In this document: one piece after another, positions 10,281 through 19,488 of the stretch | Layout: the number at the start of each line of letters is the position of its first letter | Position numbering within the stretch: the stretch's first letter is position 1 | NCBI RefSeq assembly: GCF_001954195.1 | Contig: NZ_MBES01000080.1 | Location: forward strand, 1-50,097 | DNA: 50,097 bases | Source: Mycobacterium sp. IS-1264 | Lineage (GTDB): Bacteria > Actinomycetota > Actinomycetes > Mycobacteriales > Mycobacteriaceae | Direction of reading: 5' to 3' | The notes under the pieces: generated by a model | Databases searched by the model: none | Told to the model about the DNA's origin: nothing | Seen by the model: only the letters and a program-made list of their open reading frames with translations | Made by a program: the position numbers and the translations under genes

Positions 10281-10294
10281 GTAGTCGAGACTAC
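10281..10294. promoter_or_regulatory. Palindrome between convergent genes
   Basis: GTAGTC-GA-GACTAC is a perfect 6-2-6 dyad. GTCGAGAC inside it (10284-10291) is also the reverse complement of GTCTCGAC at 10203-10210, next to the monooxygenase stop. It looks like a protein-binding site or the distal arm of a long hairpin. It lies between convergent genes, so an operator role is not obvious. Confidence 0.4.
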
Positions 10295-10319
10295 GGGTAT
10301 GCCTCGTGACCGATAGCCG

Positions 10320-13300
10320 TCATGGCATCGCCTCAGCCCATGCGATGTGGCCCTCGAACTCGAGCCTTGCGGCGATGTCGCGGTAGCGGTCCCGGAAGTG
10401 CTTATAAGCCGCGGCGTCGCCATTCGCTTGCGCTAGCAAGGAACGCAGCCGCAATAGCCAGACCTCATGCAGCACCAACCCCGGGTCGGCCTGAATGACC
10501 GCCAGGCGTTCGATCGCGGTCCGCGCTGCCTCAAGGTCGCCGTCGCCCGCTCGTTTCAATAGCGCTTCAACCAATACCGCGATCGCCAAAGCATCCCAGA
10601 TGGAGCCATTCGAAGCGGACAGGTTGTCAACCACAGCGTTGGCGGATTCGATGGCGCCGTCAAGATCGCCCAATTTGGCCCTATCCCTTGCGATGTGGAT
10701 CTCCATAATCGGCAGACCTATCAACCCAAATCGCTCCGTTAACAATCTCTCTCGCACCCTCTCTAAAAGAGCTAGGCCAGGTTCACGATGTTTGCCGCCC
10801 TGATGGAGAAGAACGATGCCGCGAACGATTTGGGCGATCTCGAGCGCAAGGTTATCGCCGAACTTCTCTGCTACTGATAGGAATTCGGACGTATCGCGTA
10901 CGGCCGTCGCGCTCGGCAGCAGCACGCCGGCCGCGATCCCGTGAGGGTGCGTGAACCACATCACCCCGGCAAGTATCGTCGGGTCACCCAAGCGTTCATG
11001 AGCCATAGCCAAGGCCTCGTCGAAATCGCTCTTCCAGCCGGGGATTCCGAGGAAGCAGCGGGCGACGCCCCGCATTCCGATGGCGAATGTCAATGGAGAT
11101 GGGAACACCAGGTTCCCCCTGGCGGGGTCACCCTCAGCGAGTTCGACAACCAGTTGCGCCAAGCGTAAGACGTCGGCCATTTCGCCGGTCTCGTACTTCG
11201 CGAGCATTGCCGGAAATGCCAGAGCGACGGTCAGCGTCGGATCTGCGATCGACTCGAGCAGTTCGGCGAGTTCGCCGGCAAGGCGCGAAGCCTCCCGGCG
11301 CTGCGCGTTCATGTAGTGGGCTATCACCAGCCCCGCCATGCCGATGGCGAGCGACCGCTGGTCGCCGGCGGCTGTGCACAGGTCACGCAACTCGTCGAAA
11401 CCGGTGTCAGCGCTAGTGATTCGCCACGCGGTTCCACACAACATCGTGCGCGGGGCAATGCGCACCGACATCCGATCCGGGTGGTCGGCGGGAATCCGAT
11501 CGGCGACCTCACGTGCGCGCCGCCAGCTGGTTTGCGCCGCGGCGATGTCACGAGCGCTGGCCCAAGTGGCCGCCCGCATGTGCCAGTCATAGGCGGCGTA
11601 GAGGTCACCGGCGGACTCCAGGTGCTCGGCGATTGCCGCAGCGTTCTGATCCACCGATTCCGGCTCGCGAGCTTGGATCGCGGAGGCGACCCGACGGTGC
11701 AGCTCGGCGCGATCGGATTTGAGTTGTGATTCGTAGGCCACGGCGCGGATCAGCGGATGGTGGAACACGTACTCTCGCTGTCGCGTGAATCGGATGCGAT
11801 CGATCATGCCGCCGATCACGAGGCCCTCCAGCGCAGGATCGACCCCTAGCGTTTCGAGCAGGGGCTGGCTGAACCGCGAGCCGATGACCGCAGCCGCGCT
11901 CAGTGTGTGCTTGGCGCGCGGATCGAGGCGGTCGATGCGCGCGGCGATGGTCGCCTGCAACGTCGCCGGCACACTGACCTCGGCGACTTGTGCCGTCGAC
12001 ACGTAGGCGCCGCGGCTTCCATGCAGCACGCCGCGCTCCGCCAGTTCCCGCACCATCTCCTCCGCAAAGAACGGATTGCCGGCGGCCTGCTTGGTGATCA
12101 TCGTGGCCAATCCCCCGACCGACGGGTCCGGCCCGAGGAGGTGCGAGACCAGCGCTGCGGTCTCCGGTCCGCTCAGTGGCTCGAGGGCGAGGGTCTGTGC
12201 GCCGGACACCCGGCTCAGCGCGGCGCGATATTCGGGGCGGTAGGTGATGATTACCAGCGAGGGCGTCTGCGGGATGACGGTCAGAAAGTCGACCAGCATC
12301 GACTCGCTGACCTCATCGATCCAATGCACGTCCTCAATGACGTAAACCGACGGGGCTTTGCGTGTGAGCGAGGCGGCATTGACCAGCGCGGTCAAACGCC
12401 GCCGCCGCGCGTCGGGGTCGATCAGCGGCAGCTCCACACCGGCATCGGCGATGCCCAGCAGGTCGTAGACGAGTAACAGATCCTCGGGGTCCGCGCCGGG
12501 CATCCGCGCCTGTACCTGCGAGCGGGCGGCCGGGCCATCCAGCTCACTGACGCCAATAGCCACACGCAGTAGCCGGGCCACTGTGTAAAAAGGGACATCA
12601 TTGGCGTGCGACTCGCAGTGCGCGGTGAATGCGTCCATGCCCCGAGCGGCGGCCAGCGCGGTGACCTCGCGAGCCAGCCGGCTTTTGCCGATGCCCGGCG
12701 ATCCGACCACGGTCACCACCGTGCCGTTGCCAGCGACGGCGCGCTCTAGCAGATCCCCGACAGCGGACAGCTCCCATTGCCGATCGATCAGCTTCGATTC
12801 AGGACGTCCGGCTGGGCGATGTCCTTCACGCATGCCCAACAGCCGACGGGCGCGAACCGGCCCCTTGGCTCCCTTGATCTGGACCAGCTCTGATTCGCCG
12901 AGAGTCGTCGCGTCCTCGACAAGGCGCACCGTTGAGCCGCTGAGCATCACCCCGCCCGGTGGGGCGGCGGATTCCATCCGCTGGGCCATCCCGACTTGTT
13001 CGCCGATGGCTGTGTAACCCAAAGCAACCGAACCGATTTCGCCGGCAATCACCTGCCCGGAGCTCAGACCCACACGCAGCTGCAAGACGGCGCCGTCGCG
13101 CGCCTTGACCTCTGCCGCAAGTCTCGCTGTCTCCGCCTGGATCCCCAGCGCCGCAAGACAACCGCGCACAGCGTGGTCCTCCAACGCGACCGGCGCACCG
13201 AACACCGCCATGATTCCGTCGCCGGTGAACTTATCTACCGTGCCTCCGAACCGCCGGACAGCGATACTTGCGCGGTCCACCAGCTCCGTCATGATCTCCC

Positions 13301-13487
13301 GCAACCGCTCGGCACCCAAGGCTGCCGCGATATCCATCGAATGCACCACATCTGCGAACAGCACGGTTACTTGCTTGTACTCCGCGTGCGTGTCGGCCGC
13401 GGTAAGCGCTGCGCCGCACTCATGGCAAAACCGCGCGTGCTCCAGCGCCTCGGTGCCGCACGTCCGGCACACTGCTCCTGCCGCCAT
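10320..13487 (-). CDS. Class III nucleotide cyclase fused to an AAA/STAND-type ATPase and TPR-like region
   Basis: Large 1055-residue signalling protein. It begins with a zinc ribbon (C7, C10, C21, C24), then a class III cyclase domain with VTVLFADVVHS (metal Asp D46) and VDKFTGDGIMAVFG (K86, D90). Later comes YTAIGEQVGMAQRM, where the usual catalytic Asn is Gly. A P-loop ATPase follows (VVGSPGIGKSRLARE, about 265; IEDVHW further on), then a long helical, TPR-like C-terminus. There is no LuxR-type helix-turn-helix at the end, unlike several relatives. The start at 13487 is chosen for the zinc ribbon and the GGAGGG upstream of it; the frame is open further 5' but that sequence is non-homologous. 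Its role is unknown. Cyclase activity may be weak or absent. Confidence 0.9.
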   Translation of the reverse strand: MAAGAVCRTCGTEALEHARFCHECGAALTAADTHAEYKQVTVLFADVVHSMDIAAALGAERLREIMTELVDRASIAVRRFGGTVDKFTGDGIMAVFGAPVALEDHAVRGCLAALGIQAETARLAAEVKARDGAVLQLRVGLSSGQVIAGEIGSVALGYTAIGEQVGMAQRMESAAPPGGVMLSGSTVRLVEDATTLGESELVQIKGAKGPVRARRLLGMREGHRPAGRPESKLIDRQWELSAVGDLLERAVAGNGTVVTVVGSPGIGKSRLAREVTALAAARGMDAFTAHCESHANDVPFYTVARLLRVAIGVSELDGPAARSQVQARMPGADPEDLLLVYDLLGIADAGVELPLIDPDARRRRLTALVNAASLTRKAPSVYVIEDVHWIDEVSESMLVDFLTVIPQTPSLVIITYRPEYRAALSRVSGAQTLALEPLSGPETAALVSHLLGPDPSVGGLATMITKQAAGNPFFAEEMVRELAERGVLHGSRGAYVSTAQVAEVSVPATLQATIAARIDRLDPRAKHTLSAAAVIGSRFSQPLLETLGVDPALEGLVIGGMIDRIRFTRQREYVFHHPLIRAVAYESQLKSDRAELHRRVASAIQAREPESVDQNAAAIAEHLESAGDLYAAYDWHMRAATWASARDIAAAQTSWRRAREVADRIPADHPDRMSVRIAPRTMLCGTAWRITSADTGFDELRDLCTAAGDQRSLAIGMAGLVIAHYMNAQRREASRLAGELAELLESIADPTLTVALAFPAMLAKYETGEMADVLRLAQLVVELAEGDPARGNLVFPSPLTFAIGMRGVARCFLGIPGWKSDFDEALAMAHERLGDPTILAGVMWFTHPHGIAAGVLLPSATAVRDTSEFLSVAEKFGDNLALEIAQIVRGIVLLHQGGKHREPGLALLERVRERLLTERFGLIGLPIMEIHIARDRAKLGDLDGAIESANAVVDNLSASNGSIWDALAIAVLVEALLKRAGDGDLEAARTAIERLAVIQADPGLVLHEVWLLRLRSLLAQANGDAAAYKHFRDRYRDIAARLEFEGHIAWAEAMP

Positions 13488-13624
13488 CCGACCCTCCGCC
13501 AATCCTGGTCTCCAGCATGTGCAGTGGTCCTCAAAGGATAGGCCGTTGGACACTCCACTAGGACGGATCGGCTTCACATCGGTGACGCCGACGCGAAGAT
13601 TTTGCGGCCAGTGCTCTCCGGCGC

Positions 13625-14164
<540 letters not shown>

Positions 14165-14222
14165 CTGTTGTGGATACCCGGCGCGTGCTTATTGACACTG
14201 GCCAGGCGACAATGGAAGGGCG

Positions 14223-16265
14223 ATGGACTTTTACAACTGCTACAGCCAGGGCTTTGTCCGGGTCGCCGCGTGCACGCACCACACCACGATCGGCGATCCG
14301 GCGGCCAATGCCGAGTCGGTCCTGCGGTTGGCGCGCGAGTGCCACGACGACGGCGTAGCCCTGGCCGTCTTCCCGGAGCTGACGCTGTCCGGTTACTCGA
14401 TCGAAGACATCGTGCTGCAAGACCTGTTGCTCGACGACGTCGAAGCCGCCGTTTCCGACATCGTCGCCGCCTCGGCCGATCTGTTGCCGGTGCTGGTGGT
14501 CGGCGCCCCGCTGCGATACGGGCAGCGCATCTACAACACCGCCGTCGTCATCCACCGGGGTGTGGTGCTGGGGGTGGCGCCCAAGTCGTACCTGCCGACC
14601 TACCGCGAGTTCTACGAGCGCCGACAGATCTCGCCGGGGGACGACGAGCGCGGCGTCATCCGGTTCGGCGATATCGAGGCTCCGTTCGGTCCCGATCTGC
14701 TGTTCGCCGCGTCCGACCTACCCGACTTTGTACTGCACGTCGAAATCTGCGAGGACATGTTCGTGCCGATCCCGCCCAGCGCGGAGGCGGCCTTGGCGGG
14801 TGCCACGGTGCTGGCGAACTTGTCCGGCAGCCCGATCACGATCGGTCGCGCCGAGGACCGCTGCCTGCTGGCCCGCTCGGCATCGTCCCGGTGCCTGGCC
14901 GCCTACGTCTACGCCGCAGCGGGCGAGGGCGAATCCACCACCGACCTGGCCTGGGACGGCCAGACGATGATCTGGGAGAACGGCGTGCAGCTGGCCTCGT
15001 CCGAGCGCTTCCCCAAAGGGGAGCGGCGGTCGGTCGCCGACGTCGACCTCGGGCTGTTGCGCTCCGAGCGGTTGCGGATGGGGACGTTCGACGACAACCG
15101 CCGTCACCATCGCGTGTCGGCGGAGTCATTCCGCCGCATCGAGTTCGGGCTGGACCCGCCGGCCGGCGACATCGGGCTGCGGCGCGTGGTCGAGCGCTTT
15201 CCGTTCGTTCCCGCCGATCCGCAACGGCTGCAACAGGATTGCTACGAGGCGTACAACATCCAGGTCGCCGGGCTGGAACAGCGGCTGCGTGCCCTGGACT
15301 ACCCGAAGGTCGTCATCGGCATTTCCGGCGGGCTGGATTCGACGCACGCGCTGATCGTCGCGGCGCGCGCGATGGACCGCGAAGAACGGCCGCGCAGCGA
15401 CATCCTGGCCTTCACGCTGCCCGGCTTCGCCACCGGAGACCGCACCAAGCGCAACGCGATCGAGCTGTGCCGCGCGCTCGGTGTCACCTTCTCCGAGATC
15501 GACATCCGCGACACCGCGGCACTGATGCTCAAGGAGATCGATCACCCGTTCTCGCGTGGCGAAAAGGTCTACGACGTCACATTCGAGAACGTCCAGGCCG
15601 GATTGCGCACCGACTACCTGTTCCGGCTGGCAAACCAGCGCGGCGGCATCGTGCTGGGCACCGGTGATCTCTCCGAGCTCGGGCTGGGCTGGTCGACATA
15701 CGGTGTCGGCGACCAGATGTCGCACTACAACGTCAATGCTGGCGTCCCCAAGACCCTCATCCAGCACCTGATCCGCTGGGTCATCTCGTCGGGGCAATTC
15801 GAATCTGACGTGTGCGAGGTGCTGCAGTCGGTGCTCGACACCGAGATCACCCCGGAACTCGTCCCCAGCGGTGAAGAGGAGGAGCTGCAGAGCAGCGAGG
15901 CGAAGGTCGGGCCGTTTGCCCTGCAAGACTTTTCGCTGTTCCACGTCCTGCGCTTCGGATTCCGGCCGTCGAAGATCGCGTTTCTGGCCTGGCATGCGTG
16001 GAGCGATCCCGAGCGTGGCACGTGGCCTTCCGGATTCCCCGAGGACAAGCGACCGTCCTATTCGCTCAAGGAGATCCGGCACTGGCTGGGCGTCTTTGTG
16101 CAGCGGTTCTACTCGTTCAGCCAGTTCAAGCGCTCGGCATTGCCCAACGGGCCCAAGGTGTCTCACGGCGGTGCGCTATCGCCGCGCGGGGATTGGCGTG
16201 CTCCATCCGACATGTCCGCGCGGATCTGGCTCGACGAGATCGAGCGCGAAGTGCCCGAAGACTAG
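14223..16265 (+). CDS. nadE: Glutamine-dependent NAD+ synthetase
   Basis: Makes NAD from deamido-NAD, ATP and glutamine. The 680-residue product is a two-domain enzyme. The N-terminal nitrilase-type glutaminase shows the triad E52 (FPELTLSGYS), K121 (PKSYLPTYREFYE) and C176 (VEICEDMF), at the same numbers I recall for the M. tuberculosis enzyme. The C-terminal synthetase carries the pyrophosphate loop GISGGLDSTHALI (about 365-378) and GTGDLSELGLGWSTYGVGDQ. An ammonia tunnel joins the two sites in this family. The ATG at 14223 is preceded by GGAAGGG. It converges with rbsK. Confidence 0.97.
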   Translation: MDFYNCYSQGFVRVAACTHHTTIGDPAANAESVLRLARECHDDGVALAVFPELTLSGYSIEDIVLQDLLLDDVEAAVSDIVAASADLLPVLVVGAPLRYGQRIYNTAVVIHRGVVLGVAPKSYLPTYREFYERRQISPGDDERGVIRFGDIEAPFGPDLLFAASDLPDFVLHVEICEDMFVPIPPSAEAALAGATVLANLSGSPITIGRAEDRCLLARSASSRCLAAYVYAAAGEGESTTDLAWDGQTMIWENGVQLASSERFPKGERRSVADVDLGLLRSERLRMGTFDDNRRHHRVSAESFRRIEFGLDPPAGDIGLRRVVERFPFVPADPQRLQQDCYEAYNIQVAGLEQRLRALDYPKVVIGISGGLDSTHALIVAARAMDREERPRSDILAFTLPGFATGDRTKRNAIELCRALGVTFSEIDIRDTAALMLKEIDHPFSRGEKVYDVTFENVQAGLRTDYLFRLANQRGGIVLGTGDLSELGLGWSTYGVGDQMSHYNVNAGVPKTLIQHLIRWVISSGQFESDVCEVLQSVLDTEITPELVPSGEEEELQSSEAKVGPFALQDFSLFHVLRFGFRPSKIAFLAWHAWSDPERGTWPSGFPEDKRPSYSLKEIRHWLGVFVQRFYSFSQFKRSALPNGPKVSHGGALSPRGDWRAPSDMSARIWLDEIEREVPED

Positions 16266-16275
16266 GGAACGCTCA

Positions 16276-17142
16276 CTAGCGCAGCGCGGCCTCGATCGCG
16301 GCGGCATCCGGTGCGCAGTCGCCGGCACCCGCAACCAGTGTCGACAGCGCGGCGGCGGCGCAGGCGCACTGCAGCGCCCGCAGCCGCTCGGCTCGCACCC
16401 CCGGATGGCGTGGCCAGTTCGCGGCCAGCACTCCGGCGAAGACGTCGCCGGCACCGGTGGTGTCCACCGCTTTGACGGCCGGGGCGGGTACCCAGAACTC
16501 GTCGTCGGCGCTGACGCAGCTCGCTCCGCGCGCACCCAAGGTGGTCACCAAGTAGGTTGGGCGCCAAGGCCATTCATCGGCTTCGGCTTCGTTGGCGATC
16601 ACCACGTCCGCAACGGAGGCCAGCTCGGCCAGCGAGCTTTGGTCCTGGCCGGCCGGTGAGGCATTGACCATGACGACGGCTCCCGCGGACCGCGCCGCAC
16701 GAGCGCCGGCCACCGCCGTCGGAACCGGAATTTCCAACTGGGTCAACAACACGTCGCAACCGGTGATCACCGAGCGCGCGGCGCCGGCCAACATCAATCG
16801 CCCGTTAGCGCCCGGTGCCACCACGATGGTGTTCTCCGCGGCGGCGTCGACGACGATGATCGCCGTTCCGCTCGGTCCGTGTACCGCGATGGTGCCGTCG
16901 AGCCCAACCCCGTTGACCGAGAGGTGCGTCCGTAACTGTTCGGCGGCCGGATCGTCGCCGAGGGCGCCGACGAATTGCACGCTTGCGCCGGCGCGAGCGG
17001 CGGCGACCGCTTGGTTGCCGCCCTTGCCGCCGGGCGCGTAGGTCAGCGACGACGCCAACACCGTCTCGCCAGGCCGGGGCAGGGCATTGACGTCGAACGT
17101 CAGGTCCATGTTCACGCTGCCGACGACACAAACGCGTGCCAT
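16276..17142 (-). CDS. rbsK: Ribokinase, PfkB family
   Basis: Phosphorylates D-ribose to ribose 5-phosphate. The 288-residue product contains PfkB signature 1 (GGKGGNQAVAAARAG, 38-52) and signature 2 (DTTGAGDVFAG, near 230, with the catalytic Asp in GAGD), plus the ribokinase start VVGSVNMDLTFDV. The substrate cannot be fixed from the family alone, but the GGKGGNQA motif is typical of ribokinases. No ribose transporter genes are nearby. The ATG at 17142 follows TAACGT by seven bases, suggesting a leaderless message. It is divergent from the cyclase gene at 17269. Confidence 0.9.
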   Translation of the reverse strand: MARVCVVGSVNMDLTFDVNALPRPGETVLASSLTYAPGGKGGNQAVAAARAGASVQFVGALGDDPAAEQLRTHLSVNGVGLDGTIAVHGPSGTAIIVVDAAAENTIVVAPGANGRLMLAGAARSVITGCDVLLTQLEIPVPTAVAGARAARSAGAVVMVNASPAGQDQSSLAELASVADVVIANEAEADEWPWRPTYLVTTLGARGASCVSADDEFWVPAPAVKAVDTTGAGDVFAGVLAANWPRHPGVRAERLRALQCACAAAALSTLVAGAGDCAPDAAAIEAALR

Positions 17143-17149
17143 TCCACCG

Positions 17150-17155
17150 ACGTTA
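17150..17155 (-). promoter_or_regulatory. -10 element of rbsK (leaderless)
   Basis: Reverse-strand TAACGT, a seven-base gap, then the ATG at 17142. A GGTGGA abuts the ATG too closely to be an effective ribosome binding site. Confidence 0.45.
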
Positions 17156-17223
17156 GTCGCGTCCGTCCCGCGTTTCGACGTTGAACGCTTAGTGCAAACG
17201 CCAATTTCTTGAGTTCCGCGCGC

Positions 17224-17262
17224 TACTCTGCTGCGTTAGCGATGCCGAATCCAGAAAGGCGG
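17224..17262 (+). promoter_or_regulatory. -10 element and strong ribosome binding site of the cyclase gene
   Basis: TACTCT (17224-17229) fits TANNNT. AGAAAGGCGG (17253-17262) is nearly the full complement of the 16S rRNA 3' end and stands six bases before the TTG at 17269. It decides the start in favour of TTG over the in-frame ATG at 17242 and TTG at 17209. Confidence 0.6.
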
Positions 17263-17268
17263 AAGGCA

Positions 17269-19488
17269 TTGACGTCGAGCGAGCTAAAAGACACCGAGCC
17301 GGCCCCCGATACGGCGAGGGAAGCCGCGCCGGAATCCGCCCCCGGCCAAAAGACCCCCTGGGGCGCGCGGCGGCCGTTTGTGTGGCGCCGTTTCCGGTTC
17401 GGCATCCAGTCCAAGATCTTGGTGGCGATGCTGCTCGCGGGCATCCTCGGCGTCGCGGTGATCGGTCTCATCGGGGCCTTGACCGGCCGCGGCGCGTTGC
17501 GGCAGGTCGAGTCCGAGCGGCTGATCGAATTGCGCGAGTCGCAGCGGCGGCAGATGGAGGCGCTGTTCCGGGAAGTGACGAATTCGCTGGTCGTCTACAG
17601 CAGCGGATTCAGCATCAACGAGGCAACGGCGGCGCTTACGGCGGGCTTTAACCAATTGGCCAACGCCACGATCACACCCGCGCAGCAGCAGGAACTCGTC
17701 AATTACTACGACACTCAAATGATTCAGCCGATCAAGCGCACGACCGGCGACATGATCGACGTCAACGCGGTGCTGCCGAGTTCGCCCTCGCAGAAATACC
17801 TTCAGGCGCACTACACCGCACCGCCCCGGCCGGCCGCCGACGCATTGCCCGTCGCGGATGCCGGTGACGGCAGCGCATGGACGGCGGCCAATGCCCGCTT
17901 CGACTTCTACCTCCGAGACATCGTCACCCGCTTCGAATACAAGGACGCGCTGCTGATCGACCTGCAGGGCAACGTCGTCTACAGCGTCATGAAAGGGCCC
18001 GACCTCGGCACCAATATCCTGACCGGCCCGTATCGCGAATCAAACCTGCGCGAAGCGTACGAAAAAGCGTTGCGCTCCAACGACGTAGAGTTCGTCTGGA
18101 TCACCGACTTCCAGCCGTATCAGCCGCAGCTCGACGCGCCGACGGCGTGGGTGGTGTCTCCGGTGGGCATGAACGGCAAGGTCGACGGCGTGATGGCGCT
18201 GCCGCTGCCGATCTCCAAGATCAACCGGATCATGACCGCCAACAAGCAGTGGCAAGCCGCCGGCATGGGCCCCTCGACGGAGACGTATCTGGCCGGCCCC
18301 GACAACTTGATGCGTTCCGATTCACGGCTTTTCCTGGAGGACCCGCAAGAGTACCGGCGCGAGGCCATCGCCGCCGGCACCCCGCCCGACGTCGTGGACC
18401 GGGCGATCCGGTTGGGCGGCACGACGCTGGTGCAGCCGGTCGCAAGCGCCGGTCTGCGCGCCGCCCAACGCGGGGAAACTGGAGTCGTCACCGGCACCGA
18501 TTACACCGGTAACAGGGAATTGGAAGCGTACGCTCCGCTGAACATTGCCAACTCCGACCTGCACTGGTCGATCCTGGCGACGCGCGACGACTCCGACGCC
18601 TTCGCGCGGCTGGGCCACTTCAGCAAGACCCTCGTCATTGCGGTCACCACACTGGTTTTCGTCATCTGCGTGGCGTCGATGTTCATCGCCCAGGCGGCGG
18701 TGCGACCGGTCCGGCGCCTCGAGGAGGGCACGCGAAAAATCAGCTCGGGCGACTACGACATCAACATTCCGGCACGGGGACACGACGAAATCAGCGAGCT
18801 CACTGCGGCTTTCAATGAAATGAGCCGCAATCTCGCGATCAAGGAAGAACTGCTCAACGAGCAACGCAACGAAAACAATCGCCTGCTGCTGACGCTGATG
18901 CCCGAGTCGGTTGTCCAGCGCTATCGCGACGGTGAGGCGACCATCGCGCAGAAACATCAGGACGTCGCCATCATCTTCGCCGACATCGTCGGGCTCGACG
19001 AGCTGTCCAACGACCTTGCGGGCCATGAATTGGTCGGCATCGTCGAAGACCTGTTCCGCCAGTTTGATTCCGCGGCCGAAACGCTTGGCGTGGAACGGAT
19101 CCGCACGTTCCACAACAGCTACCTGGCCACCTGCGGAGTGATCACCCCGCGCCTGGACAGCATTCACCGAAGCGTGGACTTCGCGGCCGAAATGCGTCGC
19201 ATCATCGATCGCTTCAACAGCCAGACCGGTCACGAGCTTGGCCTTCGGGTTGGCATCAACACCGGCAACGTGATCAGCGGACTGGTCGGCGGCTCGAGCC
19301 TGGTCTACGACATGTGGGGGGCCGCAGTAAGCCTGGCATACCAAATGCACAGGGGCGCACCGCAACCCGGCATCTATGTCAGCTCCCAGGTCTACGAAGC
19401 GATGCGGGACGTGCGCCAGTTCACGCCCGCCGGAACGATTTCGGTCGGCGGAACCGACCAACCGATGTACCGCCTCTCGGAGCGATGA
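17269..19488 (+). CDS. Membrane-bound class III cyclase homologue, probably catalytically impaired (Rv2435c-like)
   Basis: 739-residue receptor-type protein. A cytoplasmic tail is followed by a membrane helix (ILVAMLLAGILGVAVIGLIG), a large extracytoplasmic sensor region (about 80-440), a second helix (VIAVTTLVFVICVASMFIA), a HAMP linker (RPVRRLEEGTRKISSGDYDI) and a class III cyclase domain. In the cyclase domain the first metal Asp is present (FADIVG), but compared with Rv1625c the substrate Lys is Arg and the second metal Asp is Asn (RTFHNSYLA). The transition-state Asn and Arg are Ser and Gln (VSLAYQM). YDMWG keeps its Asp. Classical cyclase activity is therefore doubtful. The gene overlaps the MscS-cNMP gene by ATGA. 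The TTG start is set by the strong ribosome binding site. Confidence 0.9.
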   Translation: MTSSELKDTEPAPDTAREAAPESAPGQKTPWGARRPFVWRRFRFGIQSKILVAMLLAGILGVAVIGLIGALTGRGALRQVESERLIELRESQRRQMEALFREVTNSLVVYSSGFSINEATAALTAGFNQLANATITPAQQQELVNYYDTQMIQPIKRTTGDMIDVNAVLPSSPSQKYLQAHYTAPPRPAADALPVADAGDGSAWTAANARFDFYLRDIVTRFEYKDALLIDLQGNVVYSVMKGPDLGTNILTGPYRESNLREAYEKALRSNDVEFVWITDFQPYQPQLDAPTAWVVSPVGMNGKVDGVMALPLPISKINRIMTANKQWQAAGMGPSTETYLAGPDNLMRSDSRLFLEDPQEYRREAIAAGTPPDVVDRAIRLGGTTLVQPVASAGLRAAQRGETGVVTGTDYTGNRELEAYAPLNIANSDLHWSILATRDDSDAFARLGHFSKTLVIAVTTLVFVICVASMFIAQAAVRPVRRLEEGTRKISSGDYDINIPARGHDEISELTAAFNEMSRNLAIKEELLNEQRNENNRLLLTLMPESVVQRYRDGEATIAQKHQDVAIIFADIVGLDELSNDLAGHELVGIVEDLFRQFDSAAETLGVERIRTFHNSYLATCGVITPRLDSIHRSVDFAAEMRRIIDRFNSQTGHELGLRVGINTGNVISGLVGGSSLVYDMWGAAVSLAYQMHRGAPQPGIYVSSQVYEAMRDVRQFTPAGTISVGGTDQPMYRLSER

